The notes: generated by a model not told the origin, from the sequence alone. DNA of 36,173 bases from Gammaproteobacteria bacterium (GCA_022712945.1 JAFLJP010000003.1:1-36173), one strand, 5' to 3'. Counted from the stretch's first letter, positions 17,428 through 26,499 are shown. Numbers and translations are program-made.

Positions 17428-18576
17428 ATGCTGTGGAATACCCTTTTTTTGTTACTGCCGGTGGCGGCAATTTCCGGCTGGTGGTTTGGCTGGCGTGCAG
17501 CAAAAAAAAGAGTTGTATTAGAAAATGAGCGTCTGCCTCCCGAGTATTTTGAGGGGCTTAATTACCTTATAAACGAACAGTCTGATCGTGCTACTTCGCT
17601 GTTTATTAAAGTGCTCGATGTCAATAGCGAGACGATTGAGGTGCATTATGCGCTTGCCAGTCTTTTCCTGAAACGTGGCGAAGTTGACCGGGCAATCCGT
17701 ATCTATCAAAATTTACTTGCCCGCCCGACGTTAAGCAAAGAGCAGCGCAGTGAGACACTCTACTGCTTGGCACAGGGGTATTTGAAAGCGGGTGTTTTAG
17801 ACCGGGCCGAAGGGCTTTTAAATGATCTCATCAGTGATGCCGGCTATGGTCTTCTGTCACTGAAATCACTGCTTAATATTTTTCAGCAACAGCGGGAGTG
17901 GGTTAGCGCAATCGATATTGCCCGCCGTTTACAAAAACGTGACCGTCTTTCCTATTCAAAGCAAATTTCCCACTACTATTGCGAGCTGGCAGAACAGCAG
18001 CCGGTTCACTCCACTGAGTGGTCACGTGCAATCAAGGCGGCGTTATCGAGTGACCGAAACTGTGTTCGTGCAACCATCATGCAGGGCCATGCTTTACTGA
18101 GTCTTGGGCGTTATTCCCAAGCCTTAAATACATTTAAAAAAATTGAGCAGCAGGATGCTTCCTTTATTTATGAAGCACTTCTCTCAATGCTTCAATGTTG
18201 GGAATCGATGGATAAACCGGAACAGGCATTGGCCTATTTGAACTCGTTGATGGTTCGTTACCCATCATTGGATATCCTCTCACTCTACGCTGAACTTGGC
18301 TCACGTCTGGATGATAACGGTGAGTTTAAGTCGACGCTAAGAAATTATGTACTCCATTACCCCTCACTTAAGGGGATATTATCTCTCTTGAAAATTGAGG
18401 GAGTGTGTCAGCTGATCCTTGAAGATGCCGCGTTGGCAGACTCCCTCAAGAGTCTGGATTCACAGGAGTTGAGCTACCGTTGTGCCCAGTGTGGTTTTTT
18501 AGGGCACTCGCTTCATTGGCAATGCCCCAGCTGTCAGGCCTGGGGAGAGATTCGTCGTATTAACGATTTAGCTTAG
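17428..18576 (+). CDS. lapB: Lipopolysaccharide assembly protein B (TPR and rubredoxin-like metal site)
   Basis: LapB (YciM) is an inner-membrane-anchored TPR protein that directs LpxC to FtsH and so balances LPS against phospholipid synthesis. The 382-residue product has an N-terminal anchor (LFLLLPVAAISGWWFGWRAA), a series of TPR-like helical pairs such as HYALASLFLKRGEVDRAIRI and LYCLAQGYLKAGVLDRAEGL, and a C-terminal rubredoxin-like knuckle YRCAQCGFLGHSLHWQCPSC with four metal-binding cysteines. The length is close to E. coli LapB. It follows lapA by 3 bp and precedes pyrF by 9 bp, an order conserved in gammaproteobacteria. Its closeness to a surface-polysaccharide locus is suggestive but not specific. 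Confidence 0.95.
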   Translation: MLWNTLFLLLPVAAISGWWFGWRAAKKRVVLENERLPPEYFEGLNYLINEQSDRATSLFIKVLDVNSETIEVHYALASLFLKRGEVDRAIRIYQNLLARPTLSKEQRSETLYCLAQGYLKAGVLDRAEGLLNDLISDAGYGLLSLKSLLNIFQQQREWVSAIDIARRLQKRDRLSYSKQISHYYCELAEQQPVHSTEWSRAIKAALSSDRNCVRATIMQGHALLSLGRYSQALNTFKKIEQQDASFIYEALLSMLQCWESMDKPEQALAYLNSLMVRYPSLDILSLYAELGSRLDDNGEFKSTLRNYVLHYPSLKGILSLLKIEGVCQLILEDAALADSLKSLDSQELSYRCAQCGFLGHSLHWQCPSCQAWGEIRRINDLA

Positions 18577-18585
18577 GAGAAATAC

Positions 18586-19299
18586 GTGTCCAATATTCAA
18601 AGTGATCCTAAAATTGTGGTTGCACTTGATTATGCCAAGGCAAAAGAGGCCCATAAGATGGTCGCTCAACTTGATCCTGCCCGCTGTCGCCTTAAAGTTG
18701 GAAAAGAGTTGTTTACGGCGGAGGGGCCTCAATTTGTTGAGGCGTTGATCAGGCGTGATTTTGAAGTTTTTTTGGATTTGAAATTTCACGATATACCCAA
18801 TACCACCGCCAAGGCTTGCCAGGTGGCAGCTGATCTGGGTGTCTGGATGGTGAATGTACACGCCTCTGGTGGTCAAAAAATGATGGCATCGGCCCGTGAA
18901 GCGATTGATCAGTGTGGGCATCAGCCTATTTTGATCGCTGTGACGGTCTTAACCAGCCTACAACAGAGTGACCTTGTGCAGGTGGGCATTAATGCAACGC
19001 CCGCGGAGCAGGTATCACGTCTCGCCACATTGGCTGAACAATCGGGAATGGATGGTGTTGTCTGTTCACCGCAGGAGCTGGCAATAGTGCGCCAGCAGTG
19101 GCCAGAGGCTTGTCTCGTCACCCCAGGTATCCGTCCCAAGTGGTCACAAATGGGAGATCAGGTGAGGGTGATGACTCCTGCTGAGGCGATTATTCATGGA
19201 TCGAGCTACTTGGTTATTGGCCGACCGATTACCGGTGCCAAGGAGCCGATGGTTGCACTTGAGCGGATAGAACAGGAGTTGCGCTCAACTGGTTCTTGA
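18586..19299 (+). CDS. pyrF: Orotidine-5'-phosphate decarboxylase
   Basis: PyrF decarboxylates OMP to UMP, the last step of de novo pyrimidine synthesis. The 237-residue protein shows KIVVALDYAKAKEA at the N-terminus, the catalytic D64-x-K66-x-x-D69 in FLDLKFHDIPNT, VNVHASGG, GVVCSPQEL and TPGIRP, and SSYLVIGRPITGAKEP at the phosphate-binding end. Translation starts at a GTG at 18586 preceded by AGGAGA. Linkage to lapB is a common gammaproteobacterial arrangement. Confidence 0.97.
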   Translation: MSNIQSDPKIVVALDYAKAKEAHKMVAQLDPARCRLKVGKELFTAEGPQFVEALIRRDFEVFLDLKFHDIPNTTAKACQVAADLGVWMVNVHASGGQKMMASAREAIDQCGHQPILIAVTVLTSLQQSDLVQVGINATPAEQVSRLATLAEQSGMDGVVCSPQELAIVRQQWPEACLVTPGIRPKWSQMGDQVRVMTPAEAIIHGSSYLVIGRPITGAKEPMVALERIEQELRSTGS

Positions 19300-19316
19300 C
19301 GCTGCTGCTTGAGATG

Positions 19317-19369
19317 GTTATCTTTCGTTCTGGACGTGCTGGATAATCCAGTATGCAGACAAGGATAAC
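19317..19369 (+). repeat. Imperfect hairpin upstream of comEA-like gene
   Basis: GTTATC (19317-19322) pairs with GATAAC (19364-19369), TTCTG with CAGA further in, and CTGGA-TAA-TCCAG forms the tip. This makes a roughly 53-nt stem-loop in the pyrF-comEA gap. It could be an mRNA processing or leader structure. There is no T-run, so it is not a standard terminator. Confidence 0.45.
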
Positions 19370-19384
19370 TATGGAGAGTTTGTT

Positions 19385-19651
19385 ATGTCACGAATGAAAA
19401 TATTTCTTTTACTGCTGTTGTGGATGCCTCTAACACTGATGGCGGCGATTACAGTGGATATTAATACCGCAGATAGTGCCATTATTGCCAAGCATGTGAA
19501 GGGGGTTGGTGATAAAAAAGCTGCAGCAATTATACGTTACCGTGAACAACACGGCCTCTTCTCATCGGTTGATGATCTGACTAAGGTTAAAGGCATTGGT
19601 CAGAAAACAGTTGAAATCAACCGCGAAATATTGACGGCGACCCAACAGTAA
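19385..19651 (+). CDS. ComEA-family helix-hairpin-helix DNA-binding protein
   Basis: An 88-residue exported protein. An N-terminal signal sequence (MSRMKIFLLLLLWMPLTLMA) is followed by DINTADSAIIAKHVKGVG and a second helix-hairpin-helix unit, LTKVKGIGQKTVEINREIL. This is the compact ComEA-like form found in many Gram-negatives, where a periplasmic double HhH domain binds DNA entering through the type IV pilus transformation system. The common INxA signature is seen here as INTA. A natural-transformation role is inference, since other competence genes are not in the window. The ATG at 19385 lies behind GGAGAG. A terminator follows, and the gene is separate from the downstream polysaccharide module. 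Confidence 0.88.
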   Translation: MSRMKIFLLLLLWMPLTLMAAITVDINTADSAIIAKHVKGVGDKKAAAIIRYREQHGLFSSVDDLTKVKGIGQKTVEINREILTATQQ

Positions 19652-19668
19652 CCACCATTACGATGGTA

Positions 19669-19700
19669 ACCGGGTACCATGCATTGGTCCCCGGTTTTTT
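19669..19700 (+). terminator. Rho-independent terminator after comEA-like gene
   Basis: ACCGGG pairs with CCCGGT, and after one mismatch ACCA pairs with TGGT, closing a short loop. The stem is followed by TTTTTT. It lies 18 bp after the stop codon and probably ends the lapA-lapB-pyrF-comEA transcript. Confidence 0.8.
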
Positions 19701-19710
19701 ATTGGCAAAA

Positions 19711-19716
19711 TATAAT
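19711..19716 (+). promoter_or_regulatory. Candidate -10 box of the polysaccharide export module
   Basis: A consensus TATAAT lies just after the comEA terminator and before the barrel-protein gene. No convincing -35 box is seen at the right spacing. If used, transcription would begin near 19723, only about 9 bases before the annotated GTG, which would favour a more downstream translation start. Confidence 0.3.
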
Positions 19717-19731
19717 GAGGTCTCTGCATAA

Positions 19732-21423
19732 GTGAATGCACGAATACAAACAGTTAAAACCCACCTGAATTTTGTTGATAAACGTGTGAATAGCTCGCTA
19801 TTCCCTGTGTTTATCGCCTCATTCAGGCAAGTTTTTCCATATTTTTATTTCGCACCTCACTTATGCAAAGGTCTCACGATATTTAAGAGATGTGATCTGC
19901 TGCTTTTATTGCTGGTATTTGTTTTTATTCCAGGGGTAGGGCTCTCTTCTGAACTCACTCCCCGCGTGGGCGATTACCGTTTCACATACGATAATTTACA
20001 ATTGCCTGGGAATGAATCCATGGGGCTTCTTGGCGGAAGTTATCTGCTGCGCAAAGATCAGTGGTATGGCGGATTAGGAACCTATAGTGCCATTTCCGGG
20101 AAGCGGGGTGGTTTTTATACTATCGGGCTTGAACTTGGTCGGTTTTTTCCTTTAAACGCCTCGTGGCGTCTCAATCTAAATGGATTTGTTGGTGGCGGTG
20201 GCGGTGGTTCTGCACCACAGGGCGGTGGGTTAATGTTGCGGGAGTCGCTGGCAATTGAATATCTTTCCGGACATAACAGCTACTCGCTGGGTGTGAGCGG
20301 TGTACAGTTTCCCAATGGTGACATCTCCAGTGAGCAGGTTACGTTTGGTTTTTCTCGGCGTTTTGAGTCACTGTTTTCTCCGGTTGATTATAATTTATCA
20401 AACTTGGACGACGATATACTTCGGTGGCTAAACAATGGGAAAAATATTGGACTTGAACGCTATCAGTTTTCGGCCCAATGGAAGCAATATCGCCCCAGTT
20501 CCAACGCCAGAATGACCACTGGCCAGCCCCATCCCGATGAGATGCGTCTGCTGGGTGTCAAGGTGCGCTATTTTCCGGTTGATTCCTTTTATACCGGTTT
20601 GGCAACATACGGTGCGAATGGCGGTGGTGTTGATGGGTTTGCCCAGCTGGGGTTGATTGCGGGTATGAGGTGGTCACTGACACCAGCGATTAGCACTCAT
20701 CTTGAGTTTCAACTTGGCTCTGCCGGTGGTGGTCGAGTAGAGACCGGTGGTGGTTTGATTGTTGCTACTGAACTGGGTTTGAATATGTTACTGAATAACA
20801 CCTTTTCGTTGGGGGTTGAAGTGGGTTATATCACCGCACCCGGTGGTGAATTTTCCGCCACCAGTTATGCGTTATCTGTCGGTTATCAATATGATCTGCT
20901 CAGTATTTTAAACTCACCCAAACCACTCTTCACTGATTCAACTTTAACGCGTCGTGATTGGCGTGTGCGCCTGCTACACCAACGCTATGATCCAGCAGGT
21001 GCTGGCAAATTCAGAAAGCCAGGTTCGAGTGTTGCCGATGATCTGCCCGTTGATCTGGTTGGTATATCAATGGATCTGTTTGTCACACCCAAGCTCTCTC
21101 TTTCCGGGCAAGCGATTGGCGCTTATGATGGTGGTGCCGGAGGTTATGCTGTGGGTATGTTCGCACTGGGATACCAACAACCTGTTACGGATTCGTTATC
21201 ACTGGGTGGTGAGGTGGGCGCTGGCTCTGCCGGTGGTGGTGGGTTAGCGGTTGGCGAGGGTCTTGTCAGGCACTACTATTTAACCGCTGAATACCAAGTC
21301 ACTAAACAAATTTCACTTGAGATGGCAGTGGGACGTTTTGAGGCGTTTGATGGGCCGCTACAAGCTAATCTGTTTCAACTGTCACTGGCTTACCGGTTTT
21401 CTGAGATTGTTTCGGTGCGATAG
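19732..21423 (+). CDS. Triplicated outer-membrane beta-barrel protein, unrecognised, beside polysaccharide export genes
   Basis: I do not recognise a named family. The 563-residue frame contains a strong export signal at about residues 54-73 (KRCDLLLLLLVFVFIPGVG), preceded by an odd 50-residue extension. The GTG at 19732 is therefore a doubtful start. The mature part is alternating-polarity, Gly- and Tyr-rich sequence typical of outer-membrane strands. It contains three versions of one module, at about 83-210, 245-388 and 408-555. Each has an opening strand, a line such as WYGGLGTYSA / FYTGLATYGANGGG / LSGQAIGAYDGG, and a glycine cluster such as GGGGGGSAPQGGGL / LGSAGGGRVETGGGL / GAGSAGGGGLAVGEG. 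The next gene is a giant polysaccharide export (OPX) protein, so a porin-like exit partner for the polymer is the leading inference. An unrelated surface barrel cannot be excluded. Confidence 0.7.
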   Translation: MNARIQTVKTHLNFVDKRVNSSLFPVFIASFRQVFPYFYFAPHLCKGLTIFKRCDLLLLLLVFVFIPGVGLSSELTPRVGDYRFTYDNLQLPGNESMGLLGGSYLLRKDQWYGGLGTYSAISGKRGGFYTIGLELGRFFPLNASWRLNLNGFVGGGGGGSAPQGGGLMLRESLAIEYLSGHNSYSLGVSGVQFPNGDISSEQVTFGFSRRFESLFSPVDYNLSNLDDDILRWLNNGKNIGLERYQFSAQWKQYRPSSNARMTTGQPHPDEMRLLGVKVRYFPVDSFYTGLATYGANGGGVDGFAQLGLIAGMRWSLTPAISTHLEFQLGSAGGGRVETGGGLIVATELGLNMLLNNTFSLGVEVGYITAPGGEFSATSYALSVGYQYDLLSILNSPKPLFTDSTLTRRDWRVRLLHQRYDPAGAGKFRKPGSSVADDLPVDLVGISMDLFVTPKLSLSGQAIGAYDGGAGGYAVGMFALGYQQPVTDSLSLGGEVGAGSAGGGGLAVGEGLVRHYYLTAEYQVTKQISLEMAVGRFEAFDGPLQANLFQLSLAYRFSEIVSVR

Positions 21424-21516
21424 TCTCTTTGCTGGTGATCTATCTTTATAGTGTGTTAATCTGCGATGCTTTTCTATCGTATGAAAAAAATATTTGTGTG
21501 GGAGATTTTGGGGTTA

Positions 21517-24309
21517 ATGTTTAAAAAAATACTCATTCTATTGTTTTTGTCTCTGCTTGCTTGTTCATTAGTGGTGGCCGCCCCAACGCCGCAGCAAATT
21601 CAAATTTTTCAGTCTTTAAGCCCGGAGCAACAGAGTTCGCTTATTGAAGAATATCGCACAGAAAGTGTTACCAACCCGGTCAAACGCAGTAACTGGCAAG
21701 AGCAGGAAATCCCTCAAACCACCCCTTCAGTGATTGAAAATAGAGAGCAACGCCAAAAGGAAGAGAAAAAAGTAGGTGATATCTTTGTTACCTCTCCAGC
21801 TAAAAAAGAGATTCTCCATTTTGGTTACGACGTTTTTAGCGGTGTTCCGAGCACCTTCGCCCCGGCAACGGATATTCCGGTTCCCAGCGACTATGTTATT
21901 GGCCCGGGTGATGAGATTCATATCCAGACTTTTGGTAAAGAGAATGCTGATTACGCGTTGATTGTCTCTCGGGATGGTTCGCTGAATTTTCCTCGCATTG
22001 GAGTGATCAGTGTTGCCGGTCTGAGTTTTGATGAAGTTAAAAAACAACTCACCCAACGAATCAAAAAACAATTTATCGGTGTTCAGTCGCATATTTCCAT
22101 GGGCACCCTGCGTTCAATCCGTATTTTTGTGATGGGTAACGTGACCCGCGCGGGTTCTTTCACCGTCAGTGCATTATCGACCTTAACCAATGCACTGTTT
22201 AGTAGTGGTGGTGTGACACCCATCGGTAGTTTGCGACGGATTGAGCTAAAGCGTAATGGAGAGGTGATTACCGAATTTGACCTGTATGACTTGTTGATGA
22301 ACGGTGATACCAGCGCCGATCGACGGTTACAGCCCGGGGATGTGATTTTTGTACCACCAATCGGTGATGTAGTTAAAATCGAAGGCGCGGTGATTCGCCC
22401 GGCTATTTATGAACTTAAGGGCAAACAGACCATTGCAGATGCGATCGCCTTTGCCGGTGGCTTGTTACCCACCGCCTACCCTCAGGCGACACGAATTATT
22501 CGCATCGATTCATCAAATAAACGTCGCCTGATTGATATTGATCTGGATGATAAAAAAACAGCGGCTCAAAGCTTGTCAGCCGGTGATTCGATTACCGTCA
22601 GCTCGGTGCTGGACAAAGTTGAAAATACCGTGTCGCTTCAAGGGCATGTAGAGCGTCCGAGCCGTTACCAATGGTTTGATGGTATGCGTATCTCCGATTT
22701 AATTCCCTCCATAGATGTATTAAAGCCCCAGGCCGATCTGCAATATGCTTTGATCCGTCGGGAGATCGGCCCTGAACGCCACATTATGATTATGCAGATT
22801 GCTCTGGGTGAGCTGTTTAGCTCGCCAGATAGTGCACAAAATGTTGAGCTGTTTGAACGTGATGTGTTGATGGTGTTTGGTCTCTATAGCAAGCGGGTTG
22901 AGATGATCAAGCCGCTGGTGAGACAACTCATTAGCCAAGGTCGCCCTGGGTCCCCTGAAAAAATTGTGACACTTTCCGGTAATGTGCGTTATTCGGGGGT
23001 CTATCCACTGACAGAGGATATGCATCTCTCTGATCTTGTTGAAGCGACGGTGGATGTGCTTCCAGAAACAGATCTCGCCTACGTGCTGGTGCAAAGTGAG
23101 GTAGGCTCCTCCAGAAAACTTAAACTGAAAAGCTATGATTTAACCAAAAATGGAGTGGCTGCGGTAGACCCACTGCTTAAGGCACGTGACACGGTCTATT
23201 TTTTTAATCAAACCAAAGATCGTCAACAACAGTTGGCGAGACTGCTCTCCAAGTTAGCTGAGCAGGGTGATTTTAACGAGCCACGCCAGGTAGTCTCTAT
23301 TACCGGGCCGGTTAAAAACCCCGGGCAGTACCCGTTGGAAGAGGGGATGTATCTGAGTGACTTGATACGGGCGGCAGGCTATTTGAAGGAGTCTGCTTAT
23401 TCACTGGAGGCGGAGTTGAGTCGCTATGTGATTAAAGAGGGAAGTACCCGGGAAATTGAGCATCAAACGGTCAATTTGGGGCAGATTATGGCAGGGGAGA
23501 GATCTTTTGATCAGCCGCTTGAACCTTACGACTCCCTGACCATAAAACAGCTGCCCAACTGGCGGGATGGCAAAACCATTAAATTAAGTGGTGAGGTTAA
23601 ATTTCCCGGGACCTACGCTTTTCTGGAGGGGGAGACGCTGGCGGATGTGATGCATCGTGCCGGGGGAGTGACCGAACAGGCTTATCCACACGCCGCTATT
23701 TTTCTGCGTGAAGAGCTGCGCAGAAGAGAACAGCGTAATCTGGATGATATGCGTCTGCGTCTGGAGAGAGAGATTGCAGCGATTAATCTTGAAAAAACCA
23801 ACATGACAGAAGCTTCGTCACAAGGTGCCGTCATTGTTGGCAATGATTTAGCATTAAGACTTGAGTCAACCAAGGCGCTGGGTCGTCTGGTTATCGATCT
23901 TGGGGGTGTACTCTCAGGCGATAAAGATAAAAATATTATGCTGAAGTCGGGTGATCGGCTGATTATCCCAAGTAAAACCCAAGAGGTCTCAATTTTGGGT
24001 GAGGTTTTCCATCCTACGTCTCATCTGTATGATAATACGCTTTCGGTCTCTGAATATATCAATCGCAGTGGTGGTTTGACGCAACGGGCTGATGATGCTC
24101 GGGTCTATGTGGTGAGGGCGAACGGCTCTGTGGTGACATCGGGGCTGGGTTGGTTTAAATCAGGCATTGATTTGAAGCCGGGTGATACGATTGTGGTGCC
24201 ACTGGATGTGGATTATTTGAGCACGCTTCGCCTCTGGACCAATGTCAGTCAAATTGTTTATCAACTGGGTATCGCGGTTGCCAGTTGGAATGCAGTTGGT
24301 CTGCTGTAG
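21517..24309 (+). CDS. Large polysaccharide export (OPX) protein with PES and about seven SLBB-type repeats
   Basis: A Wza-family envelope protein of 930 residues, far longer than Wza (about 380). The signal sequence MFKKILILLFLSLLAC has a lipobox-like LLAC (Cys16), although cleavage after LVVA is an alternative. A PES domain starts near residue 126 with DYVIGPGDEIHIQTFGKENA. Seven SLBB-type turns of the form G-x-V-x-x-P-G-x-Y follow: VMGNVTRAGSF near 205, IEGAVIRPAIY 288, LQGHVERPSRY 374, LSGNVRYSGVY 487, ITGPVKNPGQY 595, LSGEVKFPGTY 690 and ILGEVFHPTSH 826. An Arg/Glu-rich coiled-coil-like insertion occupies about 730-765. The last 30 residues (LRLWTNVSQIVYQLGIAVAS) may be an amphipathic helix. 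ATG 21517, behind GGGG, was chosen over ATGs at 21466 and 21481 because it leads straight into the signal sequence. wzz follows 9 bp later. Confidence 0.92.
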   Translation: MFKKILILLFLSLLACSLVVAAPTPQQIQIFQSLSPEQQSSLIEEYRTESVTNPVKRSNWQEQEIPQTTPSVIENREQRQKEEKKVGDIFVTSPAKKEILHFGYDVFSGVPSTFAPATDIPVPSDYVIGPGDEIHIQTFGKENADYALIVSRDGSLNFPRIGVISVAGLSFDEVKKQLTQRIKKQFIGVQSHISMGTLRSIRIFVMGNVTRAGSFTVSALSTLTNALFSSGGVTPIGSLRRIELKRNGEVITEFDLYDLLMNGDTSADRRLQPGDVIFVPPIGDVVKIEGAVIRPAIYELKGKQTIADAIAFAGGLLPTAYPQATRIIRIDSSNKRRLIDIDLDDKKTAAQSLSAGDSITVSSVLDKVENTVSLQGHVERPSRYQWFDGMRISDLIPSIDVLKPQADLQYALIRREIGPERHIMIMQIALGELFSSPDSAQNVELFERDVLMVFGLYSKRVEMIKPLVRQLISQGRPGSPEKIVTLSGNVRYSGVYPLTEDMHLSDLVEATVDVLPETDLAYVLVQSEVGSSRKLKLKSYDLTKNGVAAVDPLLKARDTVYFFNQTKDRQQQLARLLSKLAEQGDFNEPRQVVSITGPVKNPGQYPLEEGMYLSDLIRAAGYLKESAYSLEAELSRYVIKEGSTREIEHQTVNLGQIMAGERSFDQPLEPYDSLTIKQLPNWRDGKTIKLSGEVKFPGTYAFLEGETLADVMHRAGGVTEQAYPHAAIFLREELRRREQRNLDDMRLRLEREIAAINLEKTNMTEASSQGAVIVGNDLALRLESTKALGRLVIDLGGVLSGDKDKNIMLKSGDRLIIPSKTQEVSILGEVFHPTSHLYDNTLSVSEYINRSGGLTQRADDARVYVVRANGSVVTSGLGWFKSGIDLKPGDTIVVPLDVDYLSTLRLWTNVSQIVYQLGIAVASWNAVGLL

Positions 24310-24318
24310 GGGGTGGTC

Positions 24319-25293
24319 ATGACGAAAAAAAGTGAACGACCTAATGCGCAGTGTGATGCAAGCTTGCAAATGCAGCAGCCTGTCTATTATCCCTTTGCTG
24401 AGGATGATGAGATTGATCTGTTGGAGTATTGGGATCTACTTTGGAAAAATAAGGGCTTGATTGTTGCCATTACCTCACTGATAACCGCTGTTGCGGTGGT
24501 TGTAGCATTATTGATGACACCAATTTATAAAGCTGAGGTGCTGCTGGTTTCTGCAAGCGAACAGAAGAGTGGCGGACTCTCTTTGGGAGGGCTGGGAGGG
24601 CTGGCATCTCTGGTGGGTGTTTCAGGGTCACTTGGTGGCGGCGGTACAGAGGAGGGGCTTGCGGTATTAAAGTCCCGTCTGTTTCTAAATGACTTCTTTA
24701 TCAAAGAATCACTGTTGCCAGTATTATTTGTAGAACAGTGGAATGAGTCGAGCGAGCAGTGGCACGAGAGTGACCCCGAGTTACAGCCGACCCCGTGGCA
24801 GGCCTACGAATTATTCACTAAAAATATTCTTGCAACGAGTGTTGATAAAAACAGCGGTATGATAAGCCTCTCCATTAGCTGGTCTGATTCTGTTTTGGCC
24901 GCTAGCTGGGCGAATAAATTGGTAGTGGATCTGAATGAGTACATGCGTCGCCATGCAATTGAAGAGGCGGCTCGCAGTATCGAGTACCTAAATCAACAAA
25001 TCAGTCAAACCAGTGTTCTGGAGATGCAGCAGATGCTCTATGGTTTGATTGAAGAGGAGACTAAAAAGACCATGTTGGCCAATGTACGCTCTGAATACAC
25101 GTTTAAGGTGATCGACCCGGCGGTGGTTCCAGAAAGGAAGATAAAGCCCAAGAGAGCATTAATTGCAATATTGGGTATGGTCTTAGGCTTCTTTTTTGCG
25201 CTGTTTTTCGTCTTTTTTCGTGAGTTTATTCGTAAGGCCAAGCAAATGCGTCTCTCCGATTCGGGTAATGTTTCGAGCGAAGGTCTCGATTGA
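24319..25293 (+). CDS. wzz: Wzz/FepE/Etk-family polysaccharide chain-length determinant protein
   Basis: A 324-residue inner-membrane protein. DEIDLLEYWDLLWKNKGLIV leads into TM1 at about 47-67 and the PIYKAEVLL segment that defines the Wzz N-terminal domain. A Gly-rich stretch (LSLGGLGGLASLVGVSGSLG) and LAVLKSRLFLNDFFIKESLL follow. The C-terminal part has PERKIKPKRALIAILGMVLG with TM2 near 280-300. There is no cytoplasmic tyrosine-kinase domain, so this is a polysaccharide co-polymerase of the class 1 (Wzz) kind or a short PCP-2a-like protein. It should set chain length and cooperate with the OPX protein encoded 9 bp upstream. ATG 24319 was preferred to the GTG at 24313 because of GGGGGTGG spacing and family fit. 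Confidence 0.92.
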   Translation: MTKKSERPNAQCDASLQMQQPVYYPFAEDDEIDLLEYWDLLWKNKGLIVAITSLITAVAVVVALLMTPIYKAEVLLVSASEQKSGGLSLGGLGGLASLVGVSGSLGGGGTEEGLAVLKSRLFLNDFFIKESLLPVLFVEQWNESSEQWHESDPELQPTPWQAYELFTKNILATSVDKNSGMISLSISWSDSVLAASWANKLVVDLNEYMRRHAIEEAARSIEYLNQQISQTSVLEMQQMLYGLIEEETKKTMLANVRSEYTFKVIDPAVVPERKIKPKRALIAILGMVLGFFFALFFVFFREFIRKAKQMRLSDSGNVSSEGLD

Positions 25294-25338
25294 TCTATTT
25301 TACGTGATTCCGCACGCTTCCAGTAATAGGTATTAATA

Positions 25339-26499
25339 ATGGCAAATCAACATCTTTTTACTTCTGAATCGGTCTCTGAAGGGCACCCGGATAAAGTTGC
25401 AGACCAGATATCCGATGCGATTTTAGATGCGATCTTAGAGCAGGACAATCAGGCACGGGTTGCCTGTGAAACTCTGGTTAATACCGGGATGGTGATTATC
25501 TCCGGTGAAATCACCACTTCCGCTTGGGTGGATATGCAGGAGGTGGTACGAAGAACCGTAAAGGAGATCGGCTATAACAGCTCTGACATGGGCTTTGATT
25601 ATGAATCCTGTGCGGTATTGACCTCTATCGATAAACAGTCTGTGGACATCGCAATGGGTGTTGACGAGGGTGAAAACAAAGATATGGGGGCCGGTGATCA
25701 GGGGATGATGTTTGGTTATGCTAGTAATGAGACCGAAGTGTTGATGCCGGCGCCGATCACTTATGCTCACCGACTGGTTAAACGTCAGGCTGAACTGCGC
25801 AAGAACGGTACTCTGCCATGGCTGCGTCCGGATGCAAAGAGCCAAGTCACCTTCCGTTATGAAGATGGTAAACCGATTGGTATTGATGCCGTGGTGCTTT
25901 CAACCCAGCATACTCCCGATATCGCCCATGAGACACTAAAAGAGGCGGTGATGGATGAGATTATTTTACCCACCCTGCCTGATGCGTGGGTGGACAGTAA
26001 AACCCGTTTTTATATCAACCCGACCGGTCGTTTTGTTATCGGTGGCCCGGTGGGTGATTGTGGTTTGACTGGTCGTAAGATTATTGTTGATACCTATGGC
26101 GGCATGGCGCGGCATGGTGGGGGGTGTTTCTCTGGAAAAGACCCCAGCAAGGTTGATCGTTCAGCGGCCTATGCCGGTCGTTATGTGGCTAAAAATTTAG
26201 TCGCTGCGGGTATTGCGGCGCGTTGTGAAATTCAGATCTCCTATGCTATCGGGGTTGCGGAACCCACCTCCATCAGTATTGATACCTTTGGCACCAGTCA
26301 GCTCGAAGAGTCACGTATTATTGAGCTGGTTCGTGAGCACTTTGATCTGCGTCCCCGGGGGATTATTGAGATGCTGGATCTGCTCAAGCCGCGCTATGCC
26401 TCAACAGCGGCTTATGGCCACTTTGGCCGGGAAGAGCCACTTTTTACTTGGGAATCTACCGATAAGGCCGATGCACTACGCGAGGCTGCGGGTCTGTAA
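25339..26499 (+). CDS. metK: S-adenosylmethionine synthetase
   Basis: MetK forms SAM from methionine and ATP. The 386-residue protein has the normal length and motifs: [76 protein letters not shown] and [18 protein letters not shown]. The ATG at 25339 is clear. No SAM riboswitch was recognised in the 45-bp leader. It heads a methyl-cycle cluster (metK, ahcY, metF) placed between polysaccharide export and sugar-nucleotide genes. Confidence 0.98.
   Translation: MANQHLFTSESVSEGHPDKVADQISDAILDAILEQDNQARVACETLVNTGMVIISGEITTSAWVDMQEVVRRTVKEIGYNSSDMGFDYESCAVLTSIDKQSVDIAMGVDEGENKDMGAGDQGMMFGYASNETEVLMPAPITYAHRLVKRQAELRKNGTLPWLRPDAKSQVTFRYEDGKPIGIDAVVLSTQHTPDIAHETLKEAVMDEIILPTLPDAWVDSKTRFYINPTGRFVIGGPVGDCGLTGRKIIVDTYGGMARHGGGCFSGKDPSKVDRSAAYAGRYVAKNLVAAGIAARCEIQISYAIGVAEPTSISIDTFGTSQLEESRIIELVREHFDLRPRGIIEMLDLLKPRYASTAAYGHFGREEPLFTWESTDKADALREAAGL

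Noticed and set aside
25294..25338. SAM riboswitch upstream of metK
   Set aside because: The 45-bp gap is too short for known SAM aptamers and shows none of their core sequences.
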